Shown: positions 24,362 through 33,311 of the stretch, piece after piece | Layout of the letters: the number at the start of each line of letters is the position of its first letter | Position numbering within the stretch: position 1 is the first letter of the stretch | Assembly (NCBI RefSeq): GCF_949820605.1 | Contig: NZ_CATKVU010000006.1 | Coordinates: forward strand, 3,142,001 to 3,206,000 | Direction: 5' to 3' | Source: Segatella copri | GTDB lineage: Bacteria > Bacteroidota > Bacteroidia > Bacteroidales > Bacteroidaceae | DNA length: 64,000 nucleotides | Notes under the pieces: generated by a model | What the model saw: only the letters and a program-made list of their open reading frames with translations | Told to the model about the DNA's origin: nothing | Databases searched by the model: none | Translations under genes and position numbers: made by a program

Positions 24362-25318
24362 ATGAGGAATGAAATTATAAAGAACTATATGAGATACCTC
24401 AAGTTGGGGCGTAATTTCTCCAAAAATACGTTGGATGCCTATTACCATGACTTGAATTTTCTCTTGGAGTATGCTGATAAGAACAATTTGGTGCTGACGG
24501 AAATGAAATTGGAAGACTTGGAGAATTTTTCTGCAAGTTTGCATGATCGTGGTGTTTCTGCTCGTTCACAAGCTCGGATTTTGAGCGGAATCCGTTCATT
24601 CTACCGTTATCTGGTGCTTGATGATTATATAAAAGACGATCCGACCGAATTACTGGTTTCTCCCCAAATAGGAAAGCATTTGCCGGAGTATTTATCGGTA
24701 GAAGAGGTTGACATGCTTGAAGCGGCTATCGATTTGGAAAAATGGGAGGGACAGCGTAATAAGGCGATTATAGAGACCCTGTTCTCCTGTGGCCTTCGCG
24801 TTTCGGAACTTGTGAATCTAAAGAAAAGCGATGTGTTTGAAGAAGAAAAGTTTATTAGGGTCATAGGTAAAGGTAACAAGGAACGCATCGTTCCTATTTC
24901 TGGTAAGGCTCTGAAAGAAATCAATCTTTGGTATATAGACCGGAATCTGATGACAATCAAGCCAGGTGAGGAAGACTATGTCTTCTTGAATCGTAGAGGT
25001 GCTCATCTCACACGCAATATGATACTTATCATGATAAAAAATGCGGCTTATGATGCAGGAATCAAGAAAACCATTTCTCCTCATACTTTACGCCATAGTT
25101 TTGCTACAGCCTTGTTGAAAGGTGGAGCCGATCTGAGGGTAATTCAGGCCTTGCTGGGGCATGAAGATATTGGAACCACAGAGATTTATACTCATCTTGA
25201 AACTTCAGATTTGCGCAGAGCTATCTTGGAACATCATCCTCGAAATATCAAATATAGTGAAGAAAACCAAGTGCTTGATTCTGATAAAACAGACAAAAGA
25301 TGCCCGAATAACAGATAA
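24362..25318 (+). CDS. xerD: Site-specific tyrosine recombinase XerD
   Basis: The 318-residue protein has an N-terminal SAM-like DNA-binding domain (about 3-95) and a catalytic domain with the full residue set: Arg146 (SCGLRVSEL), Lys170 (VIGKGNKER), His241 and Arg244 (HTLRHSFATALL), His267 (LLGHEDIGTTEIYTH) and Tyr276. This matches chromosomal XerD, which resolves chromosome dimers at dif before division. No mobile element features surround it, and its neighbours are housekeeping genes, so an integrase role is unlikely. The C-terminal 20 residues (after HHPRNIKYSE) are not conserved-looking. Confidence 0.93.
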   Translation: MRNEIIKNYMRYLKLGRNFSKNTLDAYYHDLNFLLEYADKNNLVLTEMKLEDLENFSASLHDRGVSARSQARILSGIRSFYRYLVLDDYIKDDPTELLVSPQIGKHLPEYLSVEEVDMLEAAIDLEKWEGQRNKAIIETLFSCGLRVSELVNLKKSDVFEEEKFIRVIGKGNKERIVPISGKALKEINLWYIDRNLMTIKPGEEDYVFLNRRGAHLTRNMILIMIKNAAYDAGIKKTISPHTLRHSFATALLKGGADLRVIQALLGHEDIGTTEIYTHLETSDLRRAILEHHPRNIKYSEENQVLDSDKTDKRCPNNR

Positions 25319-25376
25319 AGCACAAGGAATTGACGTTTTTTATATTGGAATATGACAAAATCTGAAAAAATATGAG

Positions 25377-25384
25377 TAACTTTG
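25377..25384 (+). promoter_or_regulatory. -7 element of the metK operon
   Basis: TAACTTTG lies 53 bp before metK. No S-adenosylmethionine riboswitch structure is recognisable in the 118-bp leader region. Confidence 0.6.
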
Positions 25385-25436
25385 CAGCCGCAAAATAATG
25401 AATATCAATAATTAAATAGAAATAAAGTAAGAAAAT

Positions 25437-26711
25437 ATGGCATATTTGTTTTCATCAGAATCAGTTTCTGAAGGACATCCAGATAAAGTGGCTGATCAGA
25501 TTTCAGATGCATTGCTTGACCAGTTTTTGGCTTACGATGACCACGCTCATTGCGCCATCGAAACCTTTTGTACTACTGGTCAGGTAGTAATCATGGGTGA
25601 GGTTCGCTCTAACGTTTATGTTGATTTGCAGACCATTGCCCGCAAGACTATCAAGAAAATCGGTTATACCAAGAGCGAATATCAGTTTGACGGCGACTCT
25701 TGTGGTGTGCTTACTGCTATCCATGAGCAGAGCGATGATATTAACCGCGGTGTAAGTCGTGAGGAGGATGAGAATCAGGGTGCAGGCGACCAGGGTATGA
25801 TGTTCGGTTATGCTACAACGGAAACCGAAAATTATATGCCGGTATCACTCGACTTGGCTCAGCTCATCATGCGTGTACTTGCAGATATCCGCAAGGAGGG
25901 CAAGGTGATGACTTATCTCCGTCCGGACTCTAAGAGTCAGGTAACTATCGAATACTCAGACGATAATATCCCACAGCGCATCGATACCATCGTAGTTTCT
26001 ACCCAGCATGATAATTTTATCAAGAAGGCAAATGGTGAGGACGATGATGATGCTATGCTGGCAAAGATTCGTGAGGATGTAATCAATATCCTGATTCCAA
26101 GAGTAAAGACTCACTTGAGCGACAAGGTGTTGGCTCTCTTCAATGATGACATCAAGTACTTCGTAAACCCTACAGGTAAGTTTGTGATTGGTGGTCCTCA
26201 TGGAGATACAGGTCTTACCGGTCGTAAAATCATTGTAGATACTTATGGAGGTAAGGGCGCTCATGGTGGTGGTGCCTTCTCTGGAAAGGATAGTAGTAAG
26301 GTTGACCGTTCGGCTGCTTATGCTGCCCGTTATATTGCAAAGAATATGGTTGCTGCCGGCGTTGCAGATGAAATGTTGGTTCAGGTAAGTTATGCTATCG
26401 GTGTGGCAGAACCGGTTAGTATCTATGTAAATACTTACGGCAGAAGCCATGTGAATATGACTGACGGCGAGATTGCAAAGAAAATTGCAGAAATGTTTGA
26501 TCTTCGTCCTAAAGCAATCGAGCGCCAGTTGAAGTTGCGCCAGCCAATGTTCCAGGAAACTGCGGCATATGGACACATGGGACGTAAGAATGAGATAGTA
26601 GAGAAAACCTTCACCAGCCGATATCATGAGGCTAAAACAGTGAAGGTAGAACTCTTTACATGGGAAAAATTAGATAAGGTAGACGAAATCAAGAAAGTTT
26701 TCGGACTTTAA
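25437..26711 (+). CDS. metK: S-adenosylmethionine synthase
   Basis: The product makes SAM from ATP and methionine. The 424 residues include [15 protein letters not shown] (N-terminal ATP-site His), [15 protein letters not shown], and [19 protein letters not shown] with the phosphate-binding loop. Bacteroidota MetK is about 40 residues longer than the E. coli enzyme, partly through an acidic insert visible at [12 protein letters not shown]. It heads the operon metK-DUF4271-hemD-rnpA-yidD. Confidence 0.98.
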   Translation: MAYLFSSESVSEGHPDKVADQISDALLDQFLAYDDHAHCAIETFCTTGQVVIMGEVRSNVYVDLQTIARKTIKKIGYTKSEYQFDGDSCGVLTAIHEQSDDINRGVSREEDENQGAGDQGMMFGYATTETENYMPVSLDLAQLIMRVLADIRKEGKVMTYLRPDSKSQVTIEYSDDNIPQRIDTIVVSTQHDNFIKKANGEDDDDAMLAKIREDVINILIPRVKTHLSDKVLALFNDDIKYFVNPTGKFVIGGPHGDTGLTGRKIIVDTYGGKGAHGGGAFSGKDSSKVDRSAAYAARYIAKNMVAAGVADEMLVQVSYAIGVAEPVSIYVNTYGRSHVNMTDGEIAKKIAEMFDLRPKAIERQLKLRQPMFQETAAYGHMGRKNEIVEKTFTSRYHEAKTVKVELFTWEKLDKVDEIKKVFGL

Positions 26712-26714
26712 GGA

Positions 26715-27740
26715 ATGGTGCAACAGGCAGATTCGATACAGACAGATGCCGCACTTGAGGCTGAATCGCAACAGCAAGTGCTCAGGCAACATAGCAGCCA
26801 GCTCACACCCAAAAAGGTGTTGAGCTGGCTGCCTAAGAATGCAACGCCAGCTCAGCAGGACTCCATGATTAGGGCACATATCAAGCCCAGTGAGATTCAT
26901 TGGAGCGAGATGCCGGATACATTACACTTGCCAGGACATGAGGCAGGTAAGAGTTTTAGGGATGTAAGTTTGCCACAATATTATCGTGAGTCATTCTTTT
27001 CAAAAGATTCTCTGTTTCATCCGGAATTAAAGGGTGGACGCTTAGGGGTGGCAGGTGATCCTGTTCCCTATACGGTAGCAGGTGATAGCTTTATTACTTC
27101 ATTGCTGTTGGTCTGTTTTCTCTTGGCTTGTATAGCATTCTCTAAATCTAAGCATTTTGTTATACGCCAGGCAAAAACCTTCTTCCGTACTCCACGCATC
27201 GGTACAACAGAAGTGACGGAGACCAGTTCTGAAGTAAGATACCAGTTCTTCTTCGTGTTGCAGACCTGTCTTTTGCTGGCAATCGGGTATTTCATTTATT
27301 CGAAAGCATCTATCAGCGATACGTTTATCGTAGACCAATATCAGGTAATCAGTATATATGCTGGTTGTATGGGGGGCTATTTCTTGTTGAAGGCGTTCCT
27401 CTATGTGATTTCTGGTTGGGTATTCTTTGAAAAGAAAAAAAATGTACAATGGCTCAAGGCATACTTGTTCCTTATATCATGTCAAGGAGTGGCCTTGTTC
27501 CCAATGGTGATGCTTTTGTCGTATTTCGATTTCCCATTGCAAATTGCAGTGATATACACGTTGACTATCCTTGGATTAGTTAAATTGTTGGCTTTTTTGA
27601 AGGCTTACATTATCTTTTTTAGAAGAAATGGCGTGTTTCTGCAAATATTTTTGTACTTTTGTGCCCTTGAAGTGATACCCTTGTTCGCTCTTTGGGGTGG
27701 ACTCGTGTTAATCAGTCATTATTTGAAAATAAACTTTTAA
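26715..27740 (+). CDS. DUF4271 integral membrane protein
   Basis: The 341-residue protein has a Gln-rich hydrophilic N-terminus (1-110) and about six predicted transmembrane helices from residue 120 on, for example SFITSLLLVCFLLACIAFS and IAVIYTLTILGLVKLLAFL. It fits the Bacteroidota family DUF4271, of unknown function. It starts 3 bp after metK and ends 6 bp before hemD, an order kept in many Bacteroidales. Nothing visible points to a transport or enzyme function. Confidence 0.85.
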   Translation: MVQQADSIQTDAALEAESQQQVLRQHSSQLTPKKVLSWLPKNATPAQQDSMIRAHIKPSEIHWSEMPDTLHLPGHEAGKSFRDVSLPQYYRESFFSKDSLFHPELKGGRLGVAGDPVPYTVAGDSFITSLLLVCFLLACIAFSKSKHFVIRQAKTFFRTPRIGTTEVTETSSEVRYQFFFVLQTCLLLAIGYFIYSKASISDTFIVDQYQVISIYAGCMGGYFLLKAFLYVISGWVFFEKKKNVQWLKAYLFLISCQGVALFPMVMLLSYFDFPLQIAVIYTLTILGLVKLLAFLKAYIIFFRRNGVFLQIFLYFCALEVIPLFALWGGLVLISHYLKINF

Positions 27741-27746
27741 GACAAA

Positions 27747-28496
27747 ATGATAAAGAAAATTTTAGTTTCTCAGCCAAAACCTGCAAGTGAGAAGTCTCCT
27801 TACTTCGATATCCAGGCTCAATATGGAGTAGAATGCGTGTTCCGTCCATTCTTTAAGGTAGAGGGGATCTCTTCTAAAGAATTCCGTCAGCAGAAAATAA
27901 ATTTGCTTGACTATACTGCTGTCGTATTTACATCTCGTCATGCAGTAGACAACTACTTTAAATTAGCTAAGGAGATGCGTATCACAATTCCTGAAGATAT
28001 GAAATATTTCTGTGTGATAGAGACTATCGCTCTCTACATCCAAAAGTATGTTCTGTATCGCAAGCGTAAGGTGTTCTTTGGTGATACAGGTAAAATTGAT
28101 GGGTTGATGGGACAGATGGCTCGCCATAAAACCGAGAAATATCTGGTACCATTAAGCAGTGTTCATAATAATGATATTGCCAACTTGCTTGATGAGAAAA
28201 AACTCAATCATACAGAATGTGTAATGTATCGTACTGTAAGCAATGATTTCTCAGAAGAGGAAATCAATAACTTCGATTATGATATGATGCTTTTCTTTAG
28301 CCCAACAGGTGTAAAGGCTCTGAAGAAGAATTTCCCTAATTTTGAACAAGGGAATATCGCTGTTGGCGCTTTTGGTCCAGCTACAGCAAAAACGGTTGAA
28401 GACGAGGGCTTACGCCTCGATCTGGAGGCTCCTAATAAAGCTTTTCCATCTATGACAGGTGCCTTGGCAGATTATCTGAAACGTCATAATAAATAG
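27747..28496 (+). CDS. hemD: Uroporphyrinogen-III synthase
   Basis: The 249-residue protein shows the two-domain HemD fold: VVFTSRHAVDNYFKLA in domain 1 and MMLFFSPTGVKALKKNFP with NIAVGAFGPATAKTVEDEGL in domain 2, all typical of the divergent Bacteroidota HemD. The enzyme cyclises hydroxymethylbilane with inversion of ring D, toward siroheme, cobalamin and heme. HemD proteins have low sequence conservation, so the call also rests on the conserved gene order DUF4271-hemD-rnpA. Confidence 0.85.
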   Translation: MIKKILVSQPKPASEKSPYFDIQAQYGVECVFRPFFKVEGISSKEFRQQKINLLDYTAVVFTSRHAVDNYFKLAKEMRITIPEDMKYFCVIETIALYIQKYVLYRKRKVFFGDTGKIDGLMGQMARHKTEKYLVPLSSVHNNDIANLLDEKKLNHTECVMYRTVSNDFSEEEINNFDYDMMLFFSPTGVKALKKNFPNFEQGNIAVGAFGPATAKTVEDEGLRLDLEAPNKAFPSMTGALADYLKRHNK

Positions 28497-28517
28497 GAAA
28501 TATTTAATAGAATAGAT

Positions 28518-28961
28518 ATGTCAACAGACAGAAATAAAACATTCGGAAAGAAAGAGCATCTATGTAAACTGACACTTATAGAACAGCTCTTTGGAGGTGG
28601 TGCTAAAGCAATGACGGCATGGCCTATGAGAATGGTGTTTCTTCTTGTTGACAAGAAAGATGAACAAGCCCCTTCTGTTCAAGTCCTTATCAGTGTATCA
28701 AAGCGTTATTTTAAGCACGCAGTAAAACGCAATCGGGTAAAGCGACAGATACGTGAAGCTTTTCGTTATCAAAAACAAGAGCTGGAGACTTGTATGCAGA
28801 ATTATGTTGGAAAACAATTGCTTGTGGCTTTTGTTTGGCAAACAGAACAATTGCAGCCTTCAAAGCTGGTTTCAACCAAAATGACTAAACTTTTGGATAG
28901 ATTGGTTGATAATATCAAGGAGATGCAATCTGAAACAGGCATGAAAGAGAGCTGTTTATGA
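28518..28961 (+). CDS. rnpA: Ribonuclease P protein component
   Basis: The 147-residue basic protein contains the RNase P signature [20 protein letters not shown] (about 69-88) with the Arg/Lys-rich RNR helix. It binds the RNase P RNA and the 5' leader of pre-tRNA. The N-terminal [20 protein letters not shown] is the family's first block. It overlaps yidD by 4 bp (ATGA), the usual rnpA-yidD arrangement. It lies far from rpmH here, which is normal in Bacteroidota. Confidence 0.95.
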   Translation: MSTDRNKTFGKKEHLCKLTLIEQLFGGGAKAMTAWPMRMVFLLVDKKDEQAPSVQVLISVSKRYFKHAVKRNRVKRQIREAFRYQKQELETCMQNYVGKQLLVAFVWQTEQLQPSKLVSTKMTKLLDRLVDNIKEMQSETGMKESCL

Positions 28962-29212
28962 TGAAGATTCTCTTTATGATAGCACATGGCATGAGAAAGG
29001 TGTTGGTATGGATTCTTATACTGCCGATATTGTTTTATCAGAAGTGTATTACTCCTTATACGCCACCTTCCTGTCGCTTTCAGCCCACTTGCTCAGAGTA
29101 TGCGAGACAAGCCATCCTGAAGCATGGTCCCTTTAAGGGACTGGCTTTGGCTGTTTGGCGCATCTTAAGATGCAATCCTTGGGGTGGTTCGGGTTATGAT
29201 CCCGTACCGTAA
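28958..29212 (+). CDS. yidD: Membrane protein insertion efficiency factor YidD
   Basis: The 84-residue protein has an N-terminal amphipathic or membrane helix ([17 protein letters not shown]) and the YidD core [18 protein letters not shown] followed by [20 protein letters not shown]. It is a small peripheral inner-membrane protein that aids YidC-dependent insertion. The start overlaps the rnpA stop. Confidence 0.95.
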   Translation: MMKILFMIAHGMRKVLVWILILPILFYQKCITPYTPPSCRFQPTCSEYARQAILKHGPFKGLALAVWRILRCNPWGGSGYDPVP

Positions 29213-29275
29213 GTTTCCGACTGTATTGTTGGGCCCCTTATACATATTATATAATATAATAAAAAATCATATTCT

Positions 29276-30577
29276 ATGGCAAAAAATTTTGTTGAAGAAT
29301 TGAAATGGCGTGGTATGCTGGCGCAGATAATGCCAGGTACTGAGGAATATCTCAACACCCACATGGTGTCTGCCTATCTCGGAACTGACCCTACTGCAGA
29401 CTCTCTGCACATCGGTCACCTTTGTGGTATCATGATGTTGCGTCACTTGCAGCGTTGTGGCCATAAGCCTTATCTCCTCGTCGGCGGTGCCACGGGTATG
29501 ATTGGCGACCCTTCTGGCAAGAGCCAGGAGCGCAATCTTCTCGATTCAGAGACTCTCTATCATAATCAGGAAGCTATCAAGAAGCAGGTATCTAAGTTCC
29601 TCGACTTCGATGGTAATGAGCCTAACAAGGCGGAGTTGGTGAACAACTACGACTGGATGAAGGACTTCACCTTCCTTGATTTCGCTCGTGTGGTTGGTAA
29701 GCATATCACTGTAAACTACATGATGGCGAAAGATAGCGTGCAGAAGCGCTTGAACGGTGAGGCTCGCGACGGCTTGTCTTTCACAGAGTTCACCTATCAG
29801 TTGCTCCAGGGCTACGACTTCCTCTATCAGTATGAGAAGTATGGTGTGCGCCTCCAGTTGGGTGGTAACGACCAGTGGGGTAACATGACTACCGGTACAG
29901 AGCTGATTCACCGTACATTGGGTAACAATGCAGAGTGCTTCTGCCTTACTTGCCCATTGATTACCAAGGCAGACGGTAAGAAGTTCGGTAAGACAGAGAG
30001 CGGTAACATCTGGTTGGACCGTAACCGCACTACTCCTTACGCTTTCTACCAGTTCTGGTTGAACGTAAGCGATGATGATGCCGAGAAGTACATCAAGATC
30101 TTCACTGACCTTGACAAGGATACTATCGATGCTCTCGTAGAGGAGCACAAGCAGGACCCAGGCCGCCGTGTACTTCAGAAGCGTCTGGCTGAGGAGGTTA
30201 CCATAATGGTTCATTCTCAGGAGGATTTGGATATGGCTATCGCAGCCAGCAACATCCTTTTCGGTAAGGCTACCAAGGAGAACTTGGCACAACTCGATGA
30301 GGCTACATTGAACGATGTATTTGCCAATGTACCTCACTACGACCTCGACAAGAACTTGCTCGGTGGTACAGCTGTTGACCTCTTCAACCAGGAAGGTATG
30401 CAGATCTTCCCAAGCAAGAGCGAGATGCGCAAGCTCGTTAAGGGTGGTGGCGTTTCACTCAACAAGGAGAAACTCGCTGCTTTCGATCAGGTTGTAACTG
30501 CTGATGACCTGATTGACGGTAAGTATCTTTTGGTTCAGAAAGGTAAGAAGAACTACTTCTTGATTACCGTTAAGTAA
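29276..30577 (+). CDS. tyrS: Tyrosyl-tRNA synthetase
   Basis: The 433-residue class I synthetase charges tRNA-Tyr. [19 protein letters not shown] carries the HIGH motif, [17 protein letters not shown] and [20 protein letters not shown] the tyrosine and dimer blocks, and [14 protein letters not shown] is the KMSKS-equivalent loop (KFGKT). A C-terminal S4 RNA-binding domain (about 365-433) is present. Length matches bacterial TyrRS. It follows yidD by 63 bp of A/T-rich sequence. Confidence 0.97.
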   Translation: MAKNFVEELKWRGMLAQIMPGTEEYLNTHMVSAYLGTDPTADSLHIGHLCGIMMLRHLQRCGHKPYLLVGGATGMIGDPSGKSQERNLLDSETLYHNQEAIKKQVSKFLDFDGNEPNKAELVNNYDWMKDFTFLDFARVVGKHITVNYMMAKDSVQKRLNGEARDGLSFTEFTYQLLQGYDFLYQYEKYGVRLQLGGNDQWGNMTTGTELIHRTLGNNAECFCLTCPLITKADGKKFGKTESGNIWLDRNRTTPYAFYQFWLNVSDDDAEKYIKIFTDLDKDTIDALVEEHKQDPGRRVLQKRLAEEVTIMVHSQEDLDMAIAASNILFGKATKENLAQLDEATLNDVFANVPHYDLDKNLLGGTAVDLFNQEGMQIFPSKSEMRKLVKGGGVSLNKEKLAAFDQVVTADDLIDGKYLLVQKGKKNYFLITVK

Positions 30578-30598
30578 TCGTTAAAAGTATTGAAAATA

Positions 30599-30630
30599 TT
30601 TGGTAGTGGAGAAAAAATCCACTACCTTTG
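30599..30630 (+). promoter_or_regulatory. tRNA-Gln promoter with the tyrS-end hairpin inside it
   Basis: TTTG (30599-30602), a 20-nt spacer and TACCTTTG (30623-30630) form a good promoter 14 bp before the tRNA. A 9-bp hairpin (GGTAGTGGA / TCCACTACC, 30602-30626, loop of 7) fills the spacer and covers half of the -7 box. The hairpin probably ends tyrS transcription. Confidence 0.65.
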
Positions 30631-30643
30631 CATTCGATTTGCT

Positions 30644-30714
30644 TGTCCTATGGTGTAATGGTAGCACTACAGTTTTTGGTTCTGTCAGTGGTGGTTCGAA
30701 TCCGCCTGGGACAA
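30644..30714 (+). tRNA. tRNA-Gln (anticodon TTG)
   Basis: A full cloverleaf can be drawn. The acceptor is TGTCCTA with TGGGACA, the D arm has GTG/CAC, the anticodon loop is TTTTGGT (TTG, reads CAA), and the T arm is GGTGG-TTCGAAT-CCGCC. The base of the anticodon stem next to the loop has a T-T mismatch. The CCA end is not encoded. Confidence 0.93.
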
Positions 30715-30724
30715 CAGGTCATAA

Positions 30725-30767
30725 ATAACCCTTCAAGTCTTTGCGGATTTGAAGGGTTATTTTGTTT
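30725..30767 (+). terminator. Terminator of tRNA-Gln
   Basis: A perfect 12-bp stem (ATAACCCTTCAA / TTGAAGGGTTAT, 30725-30736 and 30749-30760) is followed by TTTGTTT. Confidence 0.85.
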
Positions 30768-30905
30768 ATAATAAAGTTCGGATACAACAAGCTCTTTGCA
30801 TCTATGATAGGTCAATTTTGATGAAAAGCAGTCAATAAAATGAGAAAATAAGTAAAAAGGGTGCATCTTTCGTATTGATTTAGGGTGATATTCAAAATTA
30901 TTTTG

Positions 30906-30913
30906 TATCTTTG
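30906..30913 (+). promoter_or_regulatory. -7 element of the SDR gene
   Basis: TATCTTTG matches the consensus and lies 40 bp before the start codon at 30953. The -33 box is not clear. Confidence 0.55.
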
Positions 30914-30952
30914 CCCTCGTAACAAATCAAACAATTTATAAAAAATAAAATT

Positions 30953-31756
30953 ATGGACTTTAATAAACTATTCTCATTAGAGGGTAAAGTAGCCCTCGTT
31001 ACAGGTGCCGCTTATGGTATCGGGTTTGCTATGGCTGAGGCTTATGCCAAAGCTGGTGCTAAGATTGCTTTCAATTGCCGCAGCCAGCACCACATGGATC
31101 AGGCTCTTGCAGATTACAAAGCAAAGGGTATTGAGGCAAAGGGTTATATCTGTGATGTAACAGACGAGGAACAGGTGAAAAACATGGTAGCTGACATTGA
31201 GAAGGAACTTGGTGTTATTGATATTTTGGTAAACAACGCAGGTATTATCAAGCGTATTCCTATGACTGAGATGTCTGTAGATGACTTCAAGCAGGTTATT
31301 GACATTGACCTCACTGCACCTTTTATCGTATCTAAGGCAGTTATCCCTGGTATGATCAAGAAGGGTCATGGTAAGATTATCAACATCTGCTCTATGATGA
31401 GCGAGCTGGGGCGTGAGACTGTTTCTGCATACGCAGCTGCCAAGGGTGGCTTGAAGATGTTGACACGTAACATCTGCTCTGAGTATGGTGAGTACAACAT
31501 CCAGTGCAATGGCTTGGGCCCTGGTTACATCGCAACTCCTCAGACAGCACCTCTCCGTGAGCGTCAGGCTGATGGTAGCCGTCATCCATTCGACAGCTTC
31601 ATTTGTGCAAAGACTCCTGCAGGTCGCTGGTTGGAACCAGAAGAGTTGGCTGGTCCTGCAGTTTTCTTGGCTTCAGATGCTTCTAATGCAGTGAATGGTC
31701 ACATTCTCTATGTAGATGGTGGTATCTTGGCATATATCGGAAAGCAGCCAAAATAA
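30953..31756 (+). CDS. SDR-family dehydrogenase, gluconate 5-dehydrogenase type
   Basis: This classical short-chain dehydrogenase of 267 residues has the NAD(P)-binding TGAAYGIG (17-24), the NNAG motif (94-97) and the catalytic Ser147, Tyr160 and Lys164 (YAAAK). Similarity in GIIKRIPMTEMSVDDFKQVI and the C-terminal DGGILAYIGKQPK is to enzymes called gluconate 5-dehydrogenase or 2-deoxy-D-gluconate 3-dehydrogenase. The substrate is likely a sugar acid. No uronate genes such as kduI lie beside it, so the exact substrate stays open. It is monocistronic, between its own promoter and a shared terminator. Confidence 0.85.
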   Translation: MDFNKLFSLEGKVALVTGAAYGIGFAMAEAYAKAGAKIAFNCRSQHHMDQALADYKAKGIEAKGYICDVTDEEQVKNMVADIEKELGVIDILVNNAGIIKRIPMTEMSVDDFKQVIDIDLTAPFIVSKAVIPGMIKKGHGKIINICSMMSELGRETVSAYAAAKGGLKMLTRNICSEYGEYNIQCNGLGPGYIATPQTAPLRERQADGSRHPFDSFICAKTPAGRWLEPEELAGPAVFLASDASNAVNGHILYVDGGILAYIGKQPK

Positions 31757-31805
31757 AGAATCAAACATGAAGATTTAAGTTTGAATAAACTTGAATAGAA
31801 TAAAA

Positions 31806-31841
31806 AAATATAGGGCAGCCATAAAGGACTGCCCTATATTT
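31806..31841. terminator. Bidirectional terminator between the SDR and HU genes
   Basis: A 13-bp perfect stem (31806-31818 and 31829-31841; AAATATAGGGCAG / CTGCCCTATATTT) with a 10-nt loop is flanked by A and T runs, serving both convergent genes. Confidence 0.85.
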
Positions 31842-31863
31842 GTAATTAAAATAATCTTTACAA

Positions 31864-32139
31864 TTATTTGTTGATTGCATCTGCAAGCTCAGCACCAGCC
31901 TTGAACTTAGCAACCTTTTTAGCTGCAATCTGGATCTTCTCCTTAGTAGCTGGATTGATACCCTCACGAGCAGGACGCTCGTTAATGCTGAATGTACCGA
32001 AACCTACCAACTGGATCTTGTCACCTGCAATGAGGGCTTCCTTCAATGCGTTTGTTGTAGCTTCAAGAGCGGCCTTAGCCTGTGCCTTTGTAATCTCAGC
32101 ACCTGCTGCAATCTTGTCAATCAATTCTGTCTTGTTCAT
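31864..32139 (-). CDS. HU-family DNA-binding protein
   Basis: The 91-residue histone-like protein begins MNKTELIDKIAAGAEITKAQ and has the HU arm region VGFGTFSINERPAREGINP, followed by KIQIAAKKVAKFKAGAEL. It bends and compacts DNA without strong sequence preference. It is typical HU size and monocistronic with a consensus promoter. Confidence 0.96.
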   Translation of the reverse strand: MNKTELIDKIAAGAEITKAQAKAALEATTNALKEALIAGDKIQLVGFGTFSINERPAREGINPATKEKIQIAAKKVAKFKAGAELADAINK

Positions 32140-32192
32140 AATTTTTCGTTATTAAATGAATAATATTGTTGTTTCTTAGTTGAATTCGTTTA

Positions 32193-32223
32193 CAAATATA
32201 GCTTTTTCTTGTGAAAGTTCAAA
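32193..32223 (-). promoter_or_regulatory. Promoter of the HU gene
   Basis: On the minus strand TTTG (32220-32223), a 19-nt spacer and TATATTTG (32193-32200) match the consensus, 53 bp upstream of the HU start. Confidence 0.75.
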
Positions 32224-32279
32224 TAAAAAAAGCAGAAAAGTGATGAAATTATTGAAAATTAAGTGTAATAAGTCTATTT

Positions 32280-32313
32280 TTTGGTGTTTTCACGGATATT
32301 TTTCGTAATTTTG
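32280..32313 (+). promoter_or_regulatory. Promoter of the rhomboid gene
   Basis: TTTG (32280-32283) and TAATTTTG (32306-32313) are separated by 22 nt, slightly longer than the usual spacer. Confidence 0.55.
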
Positions 32314-32367
32314 TCGCCAAAATACAAATATTAGTTAGATTATTAAACAGTTTAGAGAAATAAAGTT

Positions 32368-33306
32368 ATGCGCAATATTCCAATTGTAACAAAGAATTTG
32401 CTGATAGTGAATGTAGTAGCATTCCTGGCATGCATGCTGATGGACAAGAGTATGGGTGGTGGTTCTGGCCTGACAGATCTGTTTGGGCTTCATTTCTTCC
32501 TGGCATCCGATTTCCATATTTATCAGTTAGTTACCTACATGTTTATGCATGGTGGTTTCCAGCATATTCTCTTCAATATGTTTGCCCTATGGATGTTTGG
32601 CTGTGTGGTTGAAAGAGTTTGGGGACCAAAGAAATTCCTTTTTTATTACATAGTGTGTGGAGTGGGAGCAGGTTTGTTCCAGGAAGCTGCACAGTATATT
32701 ACCTATGTGGCAAAGGATATGGCAGCTTATGATTATGTTAGTGTTAATGGAGCCAGAATAACAATGGAGCAATATCTGAACCTATGGACTACCGTGGGAG
32801 CTTCAGGAGCTATTTATGCCATATTGCTTGCCTTTGGTATGATTTATCCAAACGAGCGTCTCTTCATTTTCCCATTGCCAGTTCCTATTAAAGCTAAATT
32901 CTTCGTGATAGGCTATGCTGTCATAGAATTGGTTTCAACATTCTCTCTCTCTGATGACGGTGTGGCTCATATTGCCCATTTGGGAGGTATGGTCTTTGGA
33001 TTCTTCCTGATCCGTTATTGGCGTAAGCAGATTGATAACGGTTACTATCATTCAAATTCTTCAGACGCTTTTGATAAGTTGAAAGGTATGTTCGGTGGAA
33101 AGCGTCGGGCAGGTAGAACGCATTTTACTTATACCAAGAATGAATCTTATAATCAGACTTATGAACAGGATGCTGAATGTAAGACCAACGAAAAGGTTGT
33201 GTCACAGGAAGAGATAGATCGAATCTTAGATAAAATAAGAAAGAGCGGTTATGATAGCTTGACTCCTAGTGAAAAGCAGATGCTCTTTGATCAGAGTAAT
33301 AAGTAA
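32368..33306 (+). CDS. Rhomboid family intramembrane serine protease
   Basis: The 312-residue protein has about six transmembrane helices. The catalytic dyad is present: Ser146 in VGASGAIYA and His204 in HIAHLGGMVFG. HGGFQHILFNMFALW (61-75) carries the helix-2 His and Asn of the oxyanion site. Rhomboids cut membrane proteins within or near the bilayer. The C-terminal 70 residues (from about 240) are charged and cytosolic, ending with a short helical domain (SQEEIDRILDKIRKSGYDSL) typical of Bacteroidota rhomboids. The EEP gene follows after 5 bp. Confidence 0.93.
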   Translation: MRNIPIVTKNLLIVNVVAFLACMLMDKSMGGGSGLTDLFGLHFFLASDFHIYQLVTYMFMHGGFQHILFNMFALWMFGCVVERVWGPKKFLFYYIVCGVGAGLFQEAAQYITYVAKDMAAYDYVSVNGARITMEQYLNLWTTVGASGAIYAILLAFGMIYPNERLFIFPLPVPIKAKFFVIGYAVIELVSTFSLSDDGVAHIAHLGGMVFGFFLIRYWRKQIDNGYYHSNSSDAFDKLKGMFGGKRRAGRTHFTYTKNESYNQTYEQDAECKTNEKVVSQEEIDRILDKIRKSGYDSLTPSEKQMLFDQSNK

Positions 33307-33311
33307 AAAGC

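Noticed and set aside
24362..25318. Tyrosine recombinase as an integrase of a mobile element
   Set aside because: Sequence fits chromosomal XerD and neighbours are housekeeping genes; no att duplication or element genes seen.
25319..25436. SAM riboswitch ahead of metK
   Set aside because: The leader after the promoter is only about 45 nt and A-rich, too short for a known SAM aptamer.
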